A stretch of 64,000 nucleotides of DNA from an uncultured Oscillospiraceae bacterium (GTDB taxonomy: Bacteria > Bacillota > Clostridia > Oscillospirales > Ruminococcaceae), in the NCBI GenBank assembly GCA_934465295.1, contig CAKSKU010000009.1, positions 1-64,000 of the forward strand, written 5' to 3'. Shown piece by piece: positions 26,365 to 34,356 of this stretch; the stretch's first letter is position 1, and the number at the start of each line of letters is the position of its first letter. Below the pieces are notes generated by a model. It saw only the letters and a program-made list of their open reading frames with translations. It did no database searches and had not been told where the DNA came from. A program made the translations under genes and the position numbers.

Positions 26365-27359
26365 GCTACGACAGACAGACTTATGAAAAAGCAGAATCAG
26401 TCATAAACAGCAGGCGTTTATCCTCTCAGAGCGAAAACGAGCGCAGGCAGAAGGAGATTGAAAACAAGATACCCGAGATCCGTGAGATCAACTCACAGCT
26501 TTCACGAACCATTGTTGATATCACAAAGCTTATCATCGCAAAAAAAACGAACATCAGGGAAAGCCTTGCGGACATAAAGGAAAAAAATTTGCAGGCGCAG
26601 AGACTGGTTGAGAGTCTGCTTACGGCGAACGGCTACCCTGCCGATTATCTTAAACCGAAATATTACTGCGAAAAATGTCGTGACAGAGGCTACACCGAAT
26701 ATGGACGATGCGACTGTCTGCTTGATCTGCTGAAAAAATACAGCATTGAAAAGCTAAACGAGCAGGCTAATCTCCCCGACTGCGACTTCAATCATTTTTC
26801 GCTCGAATATTACAGAGGAAAGAAAGACGCTGACGGCGATGACTGTTTTGAGATAATGAAAAACATATACGAATTCTGCAGAAATTATGCCGAAAGCTTT
26901 TCGCTGAAATCGGAAAGCCTGCTTATGTACGGCAAAACAGGTGTTGGAAAGACGCACCTTTCACTCTCCATTGCAAAGGCTGTTGCCGAGAGAGGGTTCA
27001 ATGCGGCTTATGGTTCTATCGTAAATCTTCTCACGATAATCGAACGTGAGCATTTCGGCAAGGTCAGCGATGAGGAAAATATGGATACGGTTAATCTGCT
27101 CATCAATGCCGATCTGCTTGTGCTGGATGATCTTGGAGCTGAATTTTCATCGCAGTTTTACGAATCTGTTATCTACAACATCATCAACAGCCGCATAAAT
27201 CTTGGACTTCCTACCATCATAAGCACAAATCTCACGGCGGCGGAGCTGCAAAAAAAATATAACGAGCGAATCATCTCCCGAATTTTCGGAGAATTTTCCA
27301 CTCTCTGCCTTGTCGGAGAAGATATCCGGCAGATAAAAAGGCTGAACGGCGGAACATAA
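26361..27359 (+). CDS. dnaI: DnaI-like helicase loader ATPase
   Basis: A 332-residue AAA+ ATPase of the DnaC/DnaI group that loads the replicative helicase. A coiled N-terminal part is followed by a cysteine cluster CEKCRDRGYTEYGRCDC (about residues 104-120), probably zinc binding, then Walker A MYGKTGVGKTHLS near residue 189 and Walker B LLVLDDLGAEF. GGAGG precedes the ATG. IstB of transposons shares this fold, but pairing with dnaD and the cysteine cluster point to the chromosomal loader. Confidence 0.9.
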   Translation: MSYDRQTYEKAESVINSRRLSSQSENERRQKEIENKIPEIREINSQLSRTIVDITKLIIAKKTNIRESLADIKEKNLQAQRLVESLLTANGYPADYLKPKYYCEKCRDRGYTEYGRCDCLLDLLKKYSIEKLNEQANLPDCDFNHFSLEYYRGKKDADGDDCFEIMKNIYEFCRNYAESFSLKSESLLMYGKTGVGKTHLSLSIAKAVAERGFNAAYGSIVNLLTIIEREHFGKVSDEENMDTVNLLINADLLVLDDLGAEFSSQFYESVIYNIINSRINLGLPTIISTNLTAAELQKKYNERIISRIFGEFSTLCLVGEDIRQIKRLNGGT

Positions 27360-27399
27360 TGACTTTTTTCACTTTTTTACATAAAAAAGCAAAAAACTA

Positions 27400-27428
27400 T
27401 TGCAATTATATGCAAATTGTTGTATAAT
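27400..27428 (+). promoter_or_regulatory. Sigma-A promoter of cheV
   Basis: -35 TTGCAA, 17-base spacer, -10 TATAAT, about 30 bases before the cheV ATG. Confidence 0.75.
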
Positions 27429-27457
27429 AGTTACAACAACCTAAAAGGAGTGTTATT

Positions 27458-28375
27458 ATGGACACAAATATTCTTCTTGAAAGCGGTACTAACGAACTTC
27501 AGATACTTGAATTTGAGGTTGGCGACAGCACATTCGGCATCAATATTTCCAAAGTTGTTGAAATAATGATAAATCAGGAGGTAACTCCTGTTCCAAATTC
27601 CCCCGAGGAAGTTGAGGGCGTATTTATCCCGAGAGACAAGCTCATTTCCGTTATAGACTTACATAAAGTTGTTAAAAAGCCCTACAAAAACACGGGAAAG
27701 GATATTTTCATCATCAGCGAATTCAACGGCATCCAAGTCGCATTCCATGTAAGCCGTGTAAAGGGCATCCAGCGTATATCATGGTCGGATATTTCCGATC
27801 CGCCGTCCATTACATCGGGCGGAAGCGGCAATGATGCGGCAGGTCTTGCAACGGGCGTTGTAAAGCTCAACGGTGAGATCATCATCATTCTTGACTTTGA
27901 GAAGATCGTTTCAAAGCTTAACAAGGACGCAGGACTTGACACGACAGGCATCGATCAGGTCGGTCACGCAACTGCTGAAATGGCTAAGAAAAAGCTTGTT
28001 GTTGCCGATGACTCAAAATTCCTCAACAAGATGATAACCGAGTCGCTTGAACACATTGGATTTACGAACATCGAATCATTCTCCAACGGTCAGGATGCAT
28101 GGGATTTTGTTCTCTCCCACCGAGGTGCGGGCGACCATATCACGGATGAGATCGCTTGCGTTATCAGTGACATTGAAATGCCAAAGATGGACGGTCACAG
28201 ACTGACAAAGCTTATAAAGGACGACGCTGTTCTTAAAAAGATACCTGTTCTCCTCTTCTCCTCGCTTATCAATGAGCAGATGATCGCAAAGGGAAAATCT
28301 GTCGGTGCGGACGCACAGTTCTCCAAGCCGCAGATAAAAGACCTTATCGATTATCTTATCAAGCTTCTTTCTTAA
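27458..28375 (+). CDS. cheV: CheV chemotaxis coupling/response-regulator protein
   Basis: A 305-residue fusion of an N-terminal CheW-like coupling domain (about residues 12-160, with FGINISKVVEI and PRDKLISVIDL) and a C-terminal receiver domain (about 180-300). The receiver has acidic VVADDSKF, the phosphoacceptor Asp in ACVISDIEMPKMDG and the conserved Lys in FSKPQ, so it should be phosphorylatable. CheV links receptors to CheA and aids adaptation. It is a single-gene unit with its own promoter and terminator; no other chemotaxis gene is visible here. Confidence 0.93.
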   Translation: MDTNILLESGTNELQILEFEVGDSTFGINISKVVEIMINQEVTPVPNSPEEVEGVFIPRDKLISVIDLHKVVKKPYKNTGKDIFIISEFNGIQVAFHVSRVKGIQRISWSDISDPPSITSGGSGNDAAGLATGVVKLNGEIIIILDFEKIVSKLNKDAGLDTTGIDQVGHATAEMAKKKLVVADDSKFLNKMITESLEHIGFTNIESFSNGQDAWDFVLSHRGAGDHITDEIACVISDIEMPKMDGHRLTKLIKDDAVLKKIPVLLFSSLINEQMIAKGKSVGADAQFSKPQIKDLIDYLIKLLS

Positions 28376-28398
28376 AATAAAACCAAATAATAATGCTT

Positions 28399-28428
28399 GT
28401 CCTCCGATGAATTTCGGGGGACTTTTTT
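28399..28428 (+). terminator. Terminator after cheV
   Basis: Nine-base stem GTCCTCCGA/TCGGGGGAC (one G-U pair), 6-base loop, then six T. Confidence 0.85.
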
Positions 28429-28461
28429 ATTTATATTGCCAAATTTTTCAGCTGTACCTTA

Positions 28462-28495
28462 ATCGACAGTTTTCTGAACCGAACATATTTATAAT
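28462..28495 (+). promoter_or_regulatory. Candidate Spo0A-type promoter of spoIIGA-sigE
   Basis: A TATAAT -10 at 28490-28495 lacks a good -35. An ATCGACA at 28462-28468 is a 6-of-7 match to a reverse 0A box (complement TGTCGAT). B. subtilis spoIIG is a Spo0A-activated sigma-A promoter with boxes near -35, so the layout fits; this remains inference. Confidence 0.4.
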
Positions 28496-28525
28496 TAATA
28501 TCAGATGGGGTCAAAAGGAGAATTT

Positions 28526-29365
28526 ATGTATATTTACGCCGATATTCTGATAATTACAAATATATATCTGAATTTTTTTCTGCTGAAAGCTACTGCGAAG
28601 CTCACTCACAATGCGCTGAGAAACGGCAAATGCGTTATGGCTGCCATTGTGGGAAGTCTGTTTTCACTCGTGATACTTCTACCCGAGCTGAACGCTTTTA
28701 TGCTGCTGCTTGTGAGGATAATTTCAGCCGCTTTAATGGTCATGGTCGCATTCAGCGGAAGAGGATCGTCTGAGCTGTATCGGATAGGGCTGATATTTTT
28801 CTTCATCAGCTTTCTGTTTGCGGGGACGGAATACGCATTTTCGCTTCTTGACAATGGCAGCAGAACAGTTTTCCACAACTCGATGCTTTATGTCAACATT
28901 TCGCTTCTGACGCTTGTTGTCTCGACAATAACGGCTTACACTGCGCTGACGCTTTTTCGGCGTTTTATGGACAGGAGCAATCAATTTGACGGTGACTTCA
29001 GCGTTATCATCATCAACGGCGACAAGCAGATAAAGCTCAAAGCGGTTTGTGACAGCTGCAACAATCTTTCCGATTCCTTTTCGGGAAAACCGGTCATAAT
29101 CTGCGGAAAAAGTTCGGTTGAACCGCTTTTCGGGGAAAAGGAGCTTGTCGGAGCAATGGCTATGAACGGTTCGGGCGAAAGCTGCCGAAAATGGCGTGTT
29201 ATCCCCTTTTCAACGATAGATTCGAGCGGACTTGTTCCGTCATTCCTCCCCACGGGAATATACATAAAGAACAACGAAACGGGAAAGATCCACTACACGG
29301 AAGCCTATATCGGAGTTGTTGAGCGTGAACTTGACCATGCGATCTTCAACCCGAAAATAATTTGA
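28526..29365 (+). CDS. spoIIGA: SpoIIGA, pro-sigma-E processing protease
   Basis: A 279-residue membrane aspartic protease that removes the pro-sequence of sigma-E in the mother cell in response to the forespore signal SpoIIR. The N-terminal half has about five membrane helices (starting MYIYADILIITNIYLNFF). The C-terminal half carries the protease region CDSCNNL followed by SGKPVIICG. The usual D-S/T-G is D-S-C here, a departure at the catalytic loop. AAAGGAG fixes the ATG at 28526. It is followed by sigE at 14 bp. Confidence 0.9.
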   Translation: MYIYADILIITNIYLNFFLLKATAKLTHNALRNGKCVMAAIVGSLFSLVILLPELNAFMLLLVRIISAALMVMVAFSGRGSSELYRIGLIFFFISFLFAGTEYAFSLLDNGSRTVFHNSMLYVNISLLTLVVSTITAYTALTLFRRFMDRSNQFDGDFSVIIINGDKQIKLKAVCDSCNNLSDSFSGKPVIICGKSSVEPLFGEKELVGAMAMNGSGESCRKWRVIPFSTIDSSGLVPSFLPTGIYIKNNETGKIHYTEAYIGVVERELDHAIFNPKII

Positions 29366-29379
29366 AAGGACAGATAAAA

Positions 29380-30087
29380 ATGATATTAAAAGCACTGCTT
29401 GAAAAAATCAAGTCTTTATTCAGACGAAAAAAATGTGATGTTTTTTACATAAACGGTTCGGAAACGCTTCCTCCGCCGCTCAGCCGTGAGCAGGAGGAAA
29501 AGGCGTTTGCGATGCTTGAAACGAACGAAGCTGAAGCTCGGCAGCTTCTTATAACGCACAATCTTAGACTGGTCGTTTACATTGCAAAAAAGTTTGAATC
29601 GACAGGAATTGGCATTGAAGATCTTGTTTCGATAGGAACTATCGGCTTGATAAAGGCTGTAAACACATTCTGCCCGAGCAAAAATATAAAGCTTGCGACC
29701 TACGCTTCACGCTGCATTGAGAATGAGATATTGATGTTTCTGCGAAAATCCTCTCAATACAAAAACGAGCTTTCGTTCGATGAGCCGCTCAACATTGACT
29801 GGGACGGGAATGAACTGCTTTTGTCGGACATACTCGGAACGGACGAGGACGTTGTCAACGGCGGCATTGAAAATGAAGCTGAAAAGAGCGTTCTGCTTGA
29901 GGCTTTGGAACGCCTGCCCGAACGTGAACGTGAGATAATGAAGATGCGCTTCGGCATAAACACGGGGCGGGAAATGACGCAGAAAGAGGTCGCCGATCTT
30001 ATCGGAATTTCGCAGTCTTACATTTCCCGATTGGAAAAACGGATAATCAAAAAGCTGAAAAAGGAGCTTGAAAGCTTGATTTACTAA
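29380..30087 (+). CDS. sigE: RNA polymerase sigma-E (mother cell), with pro-sequence
   Basis: A 235-residue sigma-70 family factor. The N-terminal amphipathic basic pro-sequence (about residues 1-24, MILKALLEKIKSLFRRKK) ends just before VFYINGSETLPPPLS, matching the known processing region of pro-sigma-E. Region 2 is NLRLVVYIAKKF to LATYASRCIENEI, and region 4 ends with SQSYISRLEKRI. I take the ATG at 29380 behind GAAAGGA rather than a TTG overlapping the spoIIGA stop. It directs early mother-cell genes. Confidence 0.96.
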   Translation: MILKALLEKIKSLFRRKKCDVFYINGSETLPPPLSREQEEKAFAMLETNEAEARQLLITHNLRLVVYIAKKFESTGIGIEDLVSIGTIGLIKAVNTFCPSKNIKLATYASRCIENEILMFLRKSSQYKNELSFDEPLNIDWDGNELLLSDILGTDEDVVNGGIENEAEKSVLLEALERLPEREREIMKMRFGINTGREMTQKEVADLIGISQSYISRLEKRIIKKLKKELESLIY

Positions 30088-30103
30088 CTGCCAAAAATTG
30101 TTT

Positions 30104-30133
30104 GTATAAGAAAATTTACTCTCGGCAATAATT
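30104..30133 (+). promoter_or_regulatory. Sigma-F-type promoter of sigG
   Basis: -35 GTATA at 30104-30108, 15-base spacer, -10 GGCAATAATT at 30124-30133, which fits the sigma-F pattern GGnnAnAnT closely. The expected start site near 30139-30141 lies in the loop of the hairpin that covers the sigG ribosome binding site. Confidence 0.7.
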
Positions 30134-30167
30134 GTTTTAGAAAAAATTATTGTCGGGAGTAAATTTT
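30111..30167 (+). promoter_or_regulatory. RBS-sequestering inverted repeat before sigG
   Basis: Two 23-base arms (30111-30133 and 30145-30167) pair along their full length with only two G-U wobbles and an 11-base loop. The 3' arm contains the whole sigG ribosome binding site GGGAG and ends at the base before the ATG. Only transcripts that begin upstream, such as sigE read-through, contain the 5' arm. Confidence 0.8.
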
Positions 30168-30938
30168 ATGTATTACAATAAGGTTGAAATTTGCGGCGTT
30201 GACACATCGAAGCTGAAAGTCCTCAAGGAATCGGAGAAAATGGAGCTTCTGAAAAGATATAAAGCAGGAGATAAATCGGCACGAAAGGAGCTTATCGGCG
30301 GAAATCTCCGACTTGTGTTAAGCGTTATACAAAAATTTTCGGGTCGAAACGAGAACCCCGATGATCTTTTTCAGGTCGGCTGCATCGGGCTTATGAAAGC
30401 CATCGACAATTTCAACACCGACCTTGATGTTCGTTTCAGCACTTATGCAGTTCCGATGATATCGGGCGAGGTACGGCGTTATATCCGTGACAACGGTCCG
30501 ATCAGGGTGAGCCGTTCGCTCCGTGACATTGCTTACAAGGCGATGCAGGCGAAGGAGCAATACATCATTGAGCATAAAAAAGAACCGACAATGGCAGAGC
30601 TTGCAAAGATGACGGGAGTAAAGGAAAGCGAGATAGTGACTGCGCTTGAAAGCGTAGCCGACCCTGTATCGCTTTATGAACCTGTTTTTTCCGATTCGGG
30701 CGACACGCTCTATGTTCTCGATCAGATCGGTGACAAAAGCGATGATTCAAGCTGGATAGATGAAATTTCGCTGAAAGAAGCTATTTCTTCGCTTGAAAAT
30801 CGTGAGAAAAACATACTTTATCTTCGATTTGCGCTCGGAAAAACGCAGGTCGAGGTCGCAAATGAGATAGGCATTTCGCAGGCGCAGGTCTCACGGTTGG
30901 AAAAATACTCGCTTGACAAGATAAAGGGAAAACTATAA
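30168..30938 (+). CDS. sigG: RNA polymerase sigma-G (forespore)
   Basis: A 256-residue sigma factor, nearly identical in signature to Bacillus sigma-G: the N-terminal NKVEICGVDTSKL is the family hallmark, region 2 reads GGNLRLVLSVIQKF and DDLFQVGCIGLMKAIDNF, and region 4 ends SQAQVSRLEKYSL. It drives late forespore genes. The ATG at 30168 is confirmed by that N-terminus. It is third in spoIIGA-sigE-sigG, but with its own sigma-F-type promoter and a hairpin limiting translation of read-through mRNA. Confidence 0.97.
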   Translation: MYYNKVEICGVDTSKLKVLKESEKMELLKRYKAGDKSARKELIGGNLRLVLSVIQKFSGRNENPDDLFQVGCIGLMKAIDNFNTDLDVRFSTYAVPMISGEVRRYIRDNGPIRVSRSLRDIAYKAMQAKEQYIIEHKKEPTMAELAKMTGVKESEIVTALESVADPVSLYEPVFSDSGDTLYVLDQIGDKSDDSSWIDEISLKEAISSLENREKNILYLRFALGKTQVEVANEIGISQAQVSRLEKYSLDKIKGKL

Positions 30939-30978
30939 AAAACGGCTGACAAAGTTTTGCTTTGCCAGCCGTTTTTTT
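30937..30978. terminator. Bidirectional terminator between sigG and the GNAT gene
   Basis: AACGGCTG-A-CAAAG pairs with CTTTG-C-CAGCCGTT around a short loop, with A run before and T run after, so it serves both converging transcripts. Confidence 0.85.
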
Positions 30979-31438
30979 ATTTGAGTTCAAGTCGCATTTC
31001 GGTATTTCCTCTTTCAACAAATCCGTTTTTGAGATAGAGAGGTTTTCCCATTTTGGTGGCGGAAAGGTCGATACAGGTTATCCCCTGCTCCCTTGCATCG
31101 GAGATTATCCTGCGCAGGATAGCCGAAGCTGCGCCCTTTCTGCGGAACTGCTCCATTGTATAGACATTCATAAGGAGCGCAGTCCTGCCGTTGATAAAGT
31201 GCGTATTTGCAGGTCTTTCAACGGTTATGAAAAATATCACTGCGGCAGGAACACCGTTTTCCTCTGCGATATAGGCAGTAAAGTCCTTTCCGATATGACG
31301 GCTGAAATAGTCGGGGAGCTGTTTATTGAGCTCGTCCGTCTGTTCCTTTGAGAGCGGTCCCATATCGTCATTTATATAGGCGAATCGAAACTTTATCAAA
31401 AGTCCGATATCGTCCGTTGTTGCGATCCTTATATCCAT
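30977..31438 (-). CDS. GNAT family N-acetyltransferase
   Basis: A 153-residue acetyltransferase. The acetyl-CoA loop is EQFRRKGAASAIL (about residues 81-93) and the C-terminal NGFVERGNTEMRLEL is typical. The position directly behind the polyamine transporter, with TGATG overlap of its ATG and the potD stop, makes a polyamine acetylation role attractive but unproven. The ATG at 31438 sits behind AAGGA; the 31 codons upstream lie in potD and are rejected. Confidence 0.85.
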   Translation of the reverse strand: MDIRIATTDDIGLLIKFRFAYINDDMGPLSKEQTDELNKQLPDYFSRHIGKDFTAYIAEENGVPAAVIFFITVERPANTHFINGRTALLMNVYTMEQFRRKGAASAILRRIISDAREQGITCIDLSATKMGKPLYLKNGFVERGNTEMRLELK

Positions 31439-32721
31439 CAGAAAACGTCCTTCTTTCTTATGATATGCCGTCTGATTATGATAACTATCGAAAGTGTTAT
31501 GCAGGCAACAAGAAAAAGCGGAACTATCCACTTATTATGCGACTCGTCCTGCGTGGACTTGATATCCGTCCAGAGATCCTGCATCTCCTGATTTGCTTCA
31601 TCGGAAAGGTTGCGGAAGATGGTCGTATTGTTGTCAAGATATTCGCTGTCGGGATAGGAAACCTTGTCGTTCTGCGTTTCTTCGTCAAGCATATCGAAAG
31701 CTGCGCTGTTCGGTGTGGAATAACCGATATAGCTTGTCGTAGCGTAAGCGATGTCGGGTTCGCACATAAAATTGATATACATTTCAGCGGCTTCTTTCTG
31801 CTTTGCGCCTGCAGGAATACATATTGCATCAATAAAAAGGTTCGTTCCGCTTTTCGGTGTAACAAAACCAAGGTCTTCATACTCGTCCATAAGCGTAACT
31901 GCATCGCCTGCGTAATATGGAGCGACGAGTGCTTCGCCTGCGCCCATTTTATCGAAAACTTCATCCATTACATACGCTTGGATAACGTTTTTCTGTTCTT
32001 TGAGCAGATCGGCACATTTTTCAAGTTCTTCAAAGCTTTCGGTATTGAGCGAATAGCCGAGTCTTATTTCCGCAATGGCAAAAGCGTCACGGGGGTTATC
32101 GAACATCAATATTCTGTCGGAATAATCCTCGTTCCAGAGTATATCCCAGTCGATCTCCTCGGGTGGGATATCGATCATCGTTGTATCATAGATGATGCCG
32201 ACCGTTCCCCAAGTATAAGGCACGGAATACTCATTTTGCGGGTCATATTCGGGGTTCACGAAGGTATCTGTTATATACTTAAAATTCGGGATATTGTCGA
32301 AGTCAAGCTTTTGGAGCATATTTTCGTGTATCATTCTCGAGATCATATAGTCGGAGGGAATGATGATATCGTAGCTTGCTCCGCCGCCTTTTAGCTTTGC
32401 ATAAAGCTCTTCGTTAGTGGCATAGTTGGTGTAGTTCACCTTTATTCCCGTCAGATTTGTGAACTCGGCGTTTACGTTGAGAGTGTTTTCCTCCGAGCCG
32501 TCGGATATATATTCGCCCCAGTTATAGACATTTATCGTTATGCCTTTGTCACGAAAACGGGAATAATACTCCTCGTCCTCAACAGTGAGCGTCTGGACTT
32601 CGGACTCCTCTTCTTCGCTGTCGGCTTCTTCCTCAATATGATCGGCGCAGGCAGACAAAGAAAGGCACAATGCGGCTGCGAGAGTAAGCGGGAAAACCTT
32701 ATTTGAAAAGAGTTTTTTCAT
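31438..32721 (-). CDS. potD: Spermidine/putrescine-binding lipoprotein PotD with C-terminal membrane anchor
   Basis: A 427-residue solute-binding protein. A signal peptide with lipobox LSAC (Cys at residue 25) is followed by an acidic linker (about 28-50) and the PotD fold, with INVYNWGEYISDG and polyamine-site segments such as PSDYMISRM, YTWGTVGI and FDNPRDAFAI. Unusually, the C-terminus adds a hydrophobic helix WIVPLFLVACITLSIVIII followed by RRHIIRKK, giving a second membrane anchor. It overlaps potC and the acetyltransferase by one base each. Confidence 0.92.
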   Translation of the reverse strand: MKKLFSNKVFPLTLAAALCLSLSACADHIEEEADSEEEESEVQTLTVEDEEYYSRFRDKGITINVYNWGEYISDGSEENTLNVNAEFTNLTGIKVNYTNYATNEELYAKLKGGGASYDIIIPSDYMISRMIHENMLQKLDFDNIPNFKYITDTFVNPEYDPQNEYSVPYTWGTVGIIYDTTMIDIPPEEIDWDILWNEDYSDRILMFDNPRDAFAIAEIRLGYSLNTESFEELEKCADLLKEQKNVIQAYVMDEVFDKMGAGEALVAPYYAGDAVTLMDEYEDLGFVTPKSGTNLFIDAICIPAGAKQKEAAEMYINFMCEPDIAYATTSYIGYSTPNSAAFDMLDEETQNDKVSYPDSEYLDNNTTIFRNLSDEANQEMQDLWTDIKSTQDESHNKWIVPLFLVACITLSIVIIIRRHIIRKKDVF

Positions 32722-33521
32722 CAGCGTCTTTCCCCCTTTTCCTTTGCATTGCTCTTTATCTCTACGATATTCTTTATAACGAGGATAACAACCACGGTGA
32801 GGAAAATAATCGTCGACAAAGCGTTTATCTCGGGGCTGACCTTTCTTCTCGTCATTGAATAGATCGTAACGGGAAGCGTTTGCATACTCGAACCGCAGGT
32901 GAAGTAGCTGATTATAAAATCATCAAGCGAGAATGTGAACGAAATAAGGAAGCCTGATACAACGCCCGGCATAATTTCGGGCAGAACTACCTTGAAAAAT
33001 GCTTTGAGCGGATTGCATCCGAGATCCTGCGCCGCTTCGTACAGAAACGGATCCATCTGATTGAGCTTCGGCATAACATTCAGTATTACATACGGCACAT
33101 CAAACGTGATATGCGCTATAAGAAGCGTTACAAAGCCGAACTCGAAGTTCATTCTTGCTGCGAAGAACACGAAAAGCAGCATAAGCGAAACGCCCGTAAC
33201 GATCTCGGGGTTGATAATCGGGAAATTCGTGATATTCAGCACGATAGCTTTCGGAACTTTTTTCATATTCTTTATTCCGACGGCAGCGGCTGTTCCGAGG
33301 ATCGTTGAAACTATCGATGCGAGTACGGCGATGATGATAGTATTCATCAGCGACGACATTATTATCTCATTTTTGAAAAGCTTTATATACCAGTCGAATG
33401 TAAAGCCCGACATTACCGAGCGGCTTTTCGTTGTATTGAACGAGAAAACGATAAGAACGAATATCGGAACATAGAGAAACATCATTACAAGGGCGAGATA
33501 TACTTTAGCAAATTTTTTCAT
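32721..33521 (-). CDS. potC: Polyamine ABC permease PotC
   Basis: A 266-residue inner-membrane permease with six predicted helices and the EAA loop EAAQDLGCNPLKAFFKVVLP at about residues 155-174, which docks to PotA. It forms the channel with PotB. The start overlaps the order potA-potB-potC-potD, which is the classical one. It ends one base into potD (TGATG). Confidence 0.94.
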   Translation of the reverse strand: MKKFAKVYLALVMMFLYVPIFVLIVFSFNTTKSRSVMSGFTFDWYIKLFKNEIIMSSLMNTIIIAVLASIVSTILGTAAAVGIKNMKKVPKAIVLNITNFPIINPEIVTGVSLMLLFVFFAARMNFEFGFVTLLIAHITFDVPYVILNVMPKLNQMDPFLYEAAQDLGCNPLKAFFKVVLPEIMPGVVSGFLISFTFSLDDFIISYFTCGSSMQTLPVTIYSMTRRKVSPEINALSTIIFLTVVVILVIKNIVEIKSNAKEKGERR

Positions 33522-33534
33522 ACGCTCTCCCCCT

Positions 33535-34356
33535 TTATATAACCATTACGCCGTCATCGTCTGCGCCGAACTGGTTCAGTATCGTCATTATGAGCAGGAC
33601 AATGACCATAAGCACAAGCGATATAGCCGCGCCGAGGTTGATATTATAGGAATTTCCGAGGAACTGCATTTCTATAAGGTCGCCGATAAGGAGGTTTCCG
33701 CCGCCGCCCAGCATTCTTGAAATGATGAATGTGCTTATTGCAGGCACGAAAACCATTGTTATTCCCGAAAATACGCCCGGAAGGCTCAACGGAAACACAA
33801 CTTTCAGCATAGTTTTTGCAGGGTTACAGCCGAGGTCTGCGGCAGCCTCGAGAACGCTTTTATCTATCTTCACCATTACCGAATATATCGGCAGTATCAT
33901 AAACGGCAGATAGTTATAGACCATTCCGAGGACGACTGCGCCCTCTGTATTCAGCATTTTGAAAGGCCCAAGTCCGACAAGTCCGAGCAGAGCGTTTATA
34001 AGTCCGTTATTTCCGAGCAGAGCCATCCAAGCGTAGGTCCGCAGCAGGAAGTTCATCCACATCGGGAGCATAACTATCATAAGCATCGTACTTTGGATAT
34101 TCGTATTCATTCCGATAAGGATATACGCAAGCGGATATGCGATAAGCAGGCATATCACCGTCGAAATGAGTGCAAGCCATATCGAACGGACGAAGATAGG
34201 TGTATATTGTGCAACATTTGAAACATAGTCGAGGGTAAAGTGACCGTCCTTATCCGTGAACGCAAAATATGCGACCATTATCAGCGGAACAAGTATGAAA
34301 ACTATCATCCACACAAGGTAAGGAGCGGCAGGAAGCTTATTCTTCATTTTCAGCAT
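33535..34356 (-). CDS. potB: Polyamine ABC permease PotB
   Basis: A 273-residue permease with six predicted helices and the EAA loop EAAADLGCNPAKTMLKVVFP near residues 168-187. Two starts are possible: the ATG at 34356, close behind AGGAGG (4 bases), or the ATG three codons later with a 12-base spacing. I keep the first. It overlaps the potA end by 20 bp. Confidence 0.93.
   Translation of the reverse strand: MLKMKNKLPAAPYLVWMIVFILVPLIMVAYFAFTDKDGHFTLDYVSNVAQYTPIFVRSIWLALISTVICLLIAYPLAYILIGMNTNIQSTMLMIVMLPMWMNFLLRTYAWMALLGNNGLINALLGLVGLGPFKMLNTEGAVVLGMVYNYLPFMILPIYSVMVKIDKSVLEAAADLGCNPAKTMLKVVFPLSLPGVFSGITMVFVPAISTFIISRMLGGGGNLLIGDLIEMQFLGNSYNINLGAAISLVLMVIVLLIMTILNQFGADDDGVMVI

Noticed and set aside
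31348..32394. A 348-codon plus-strand frame opposite potD.
   Set aside because: Shadow of potD with Cys/Ile-rich composition and no start signal.
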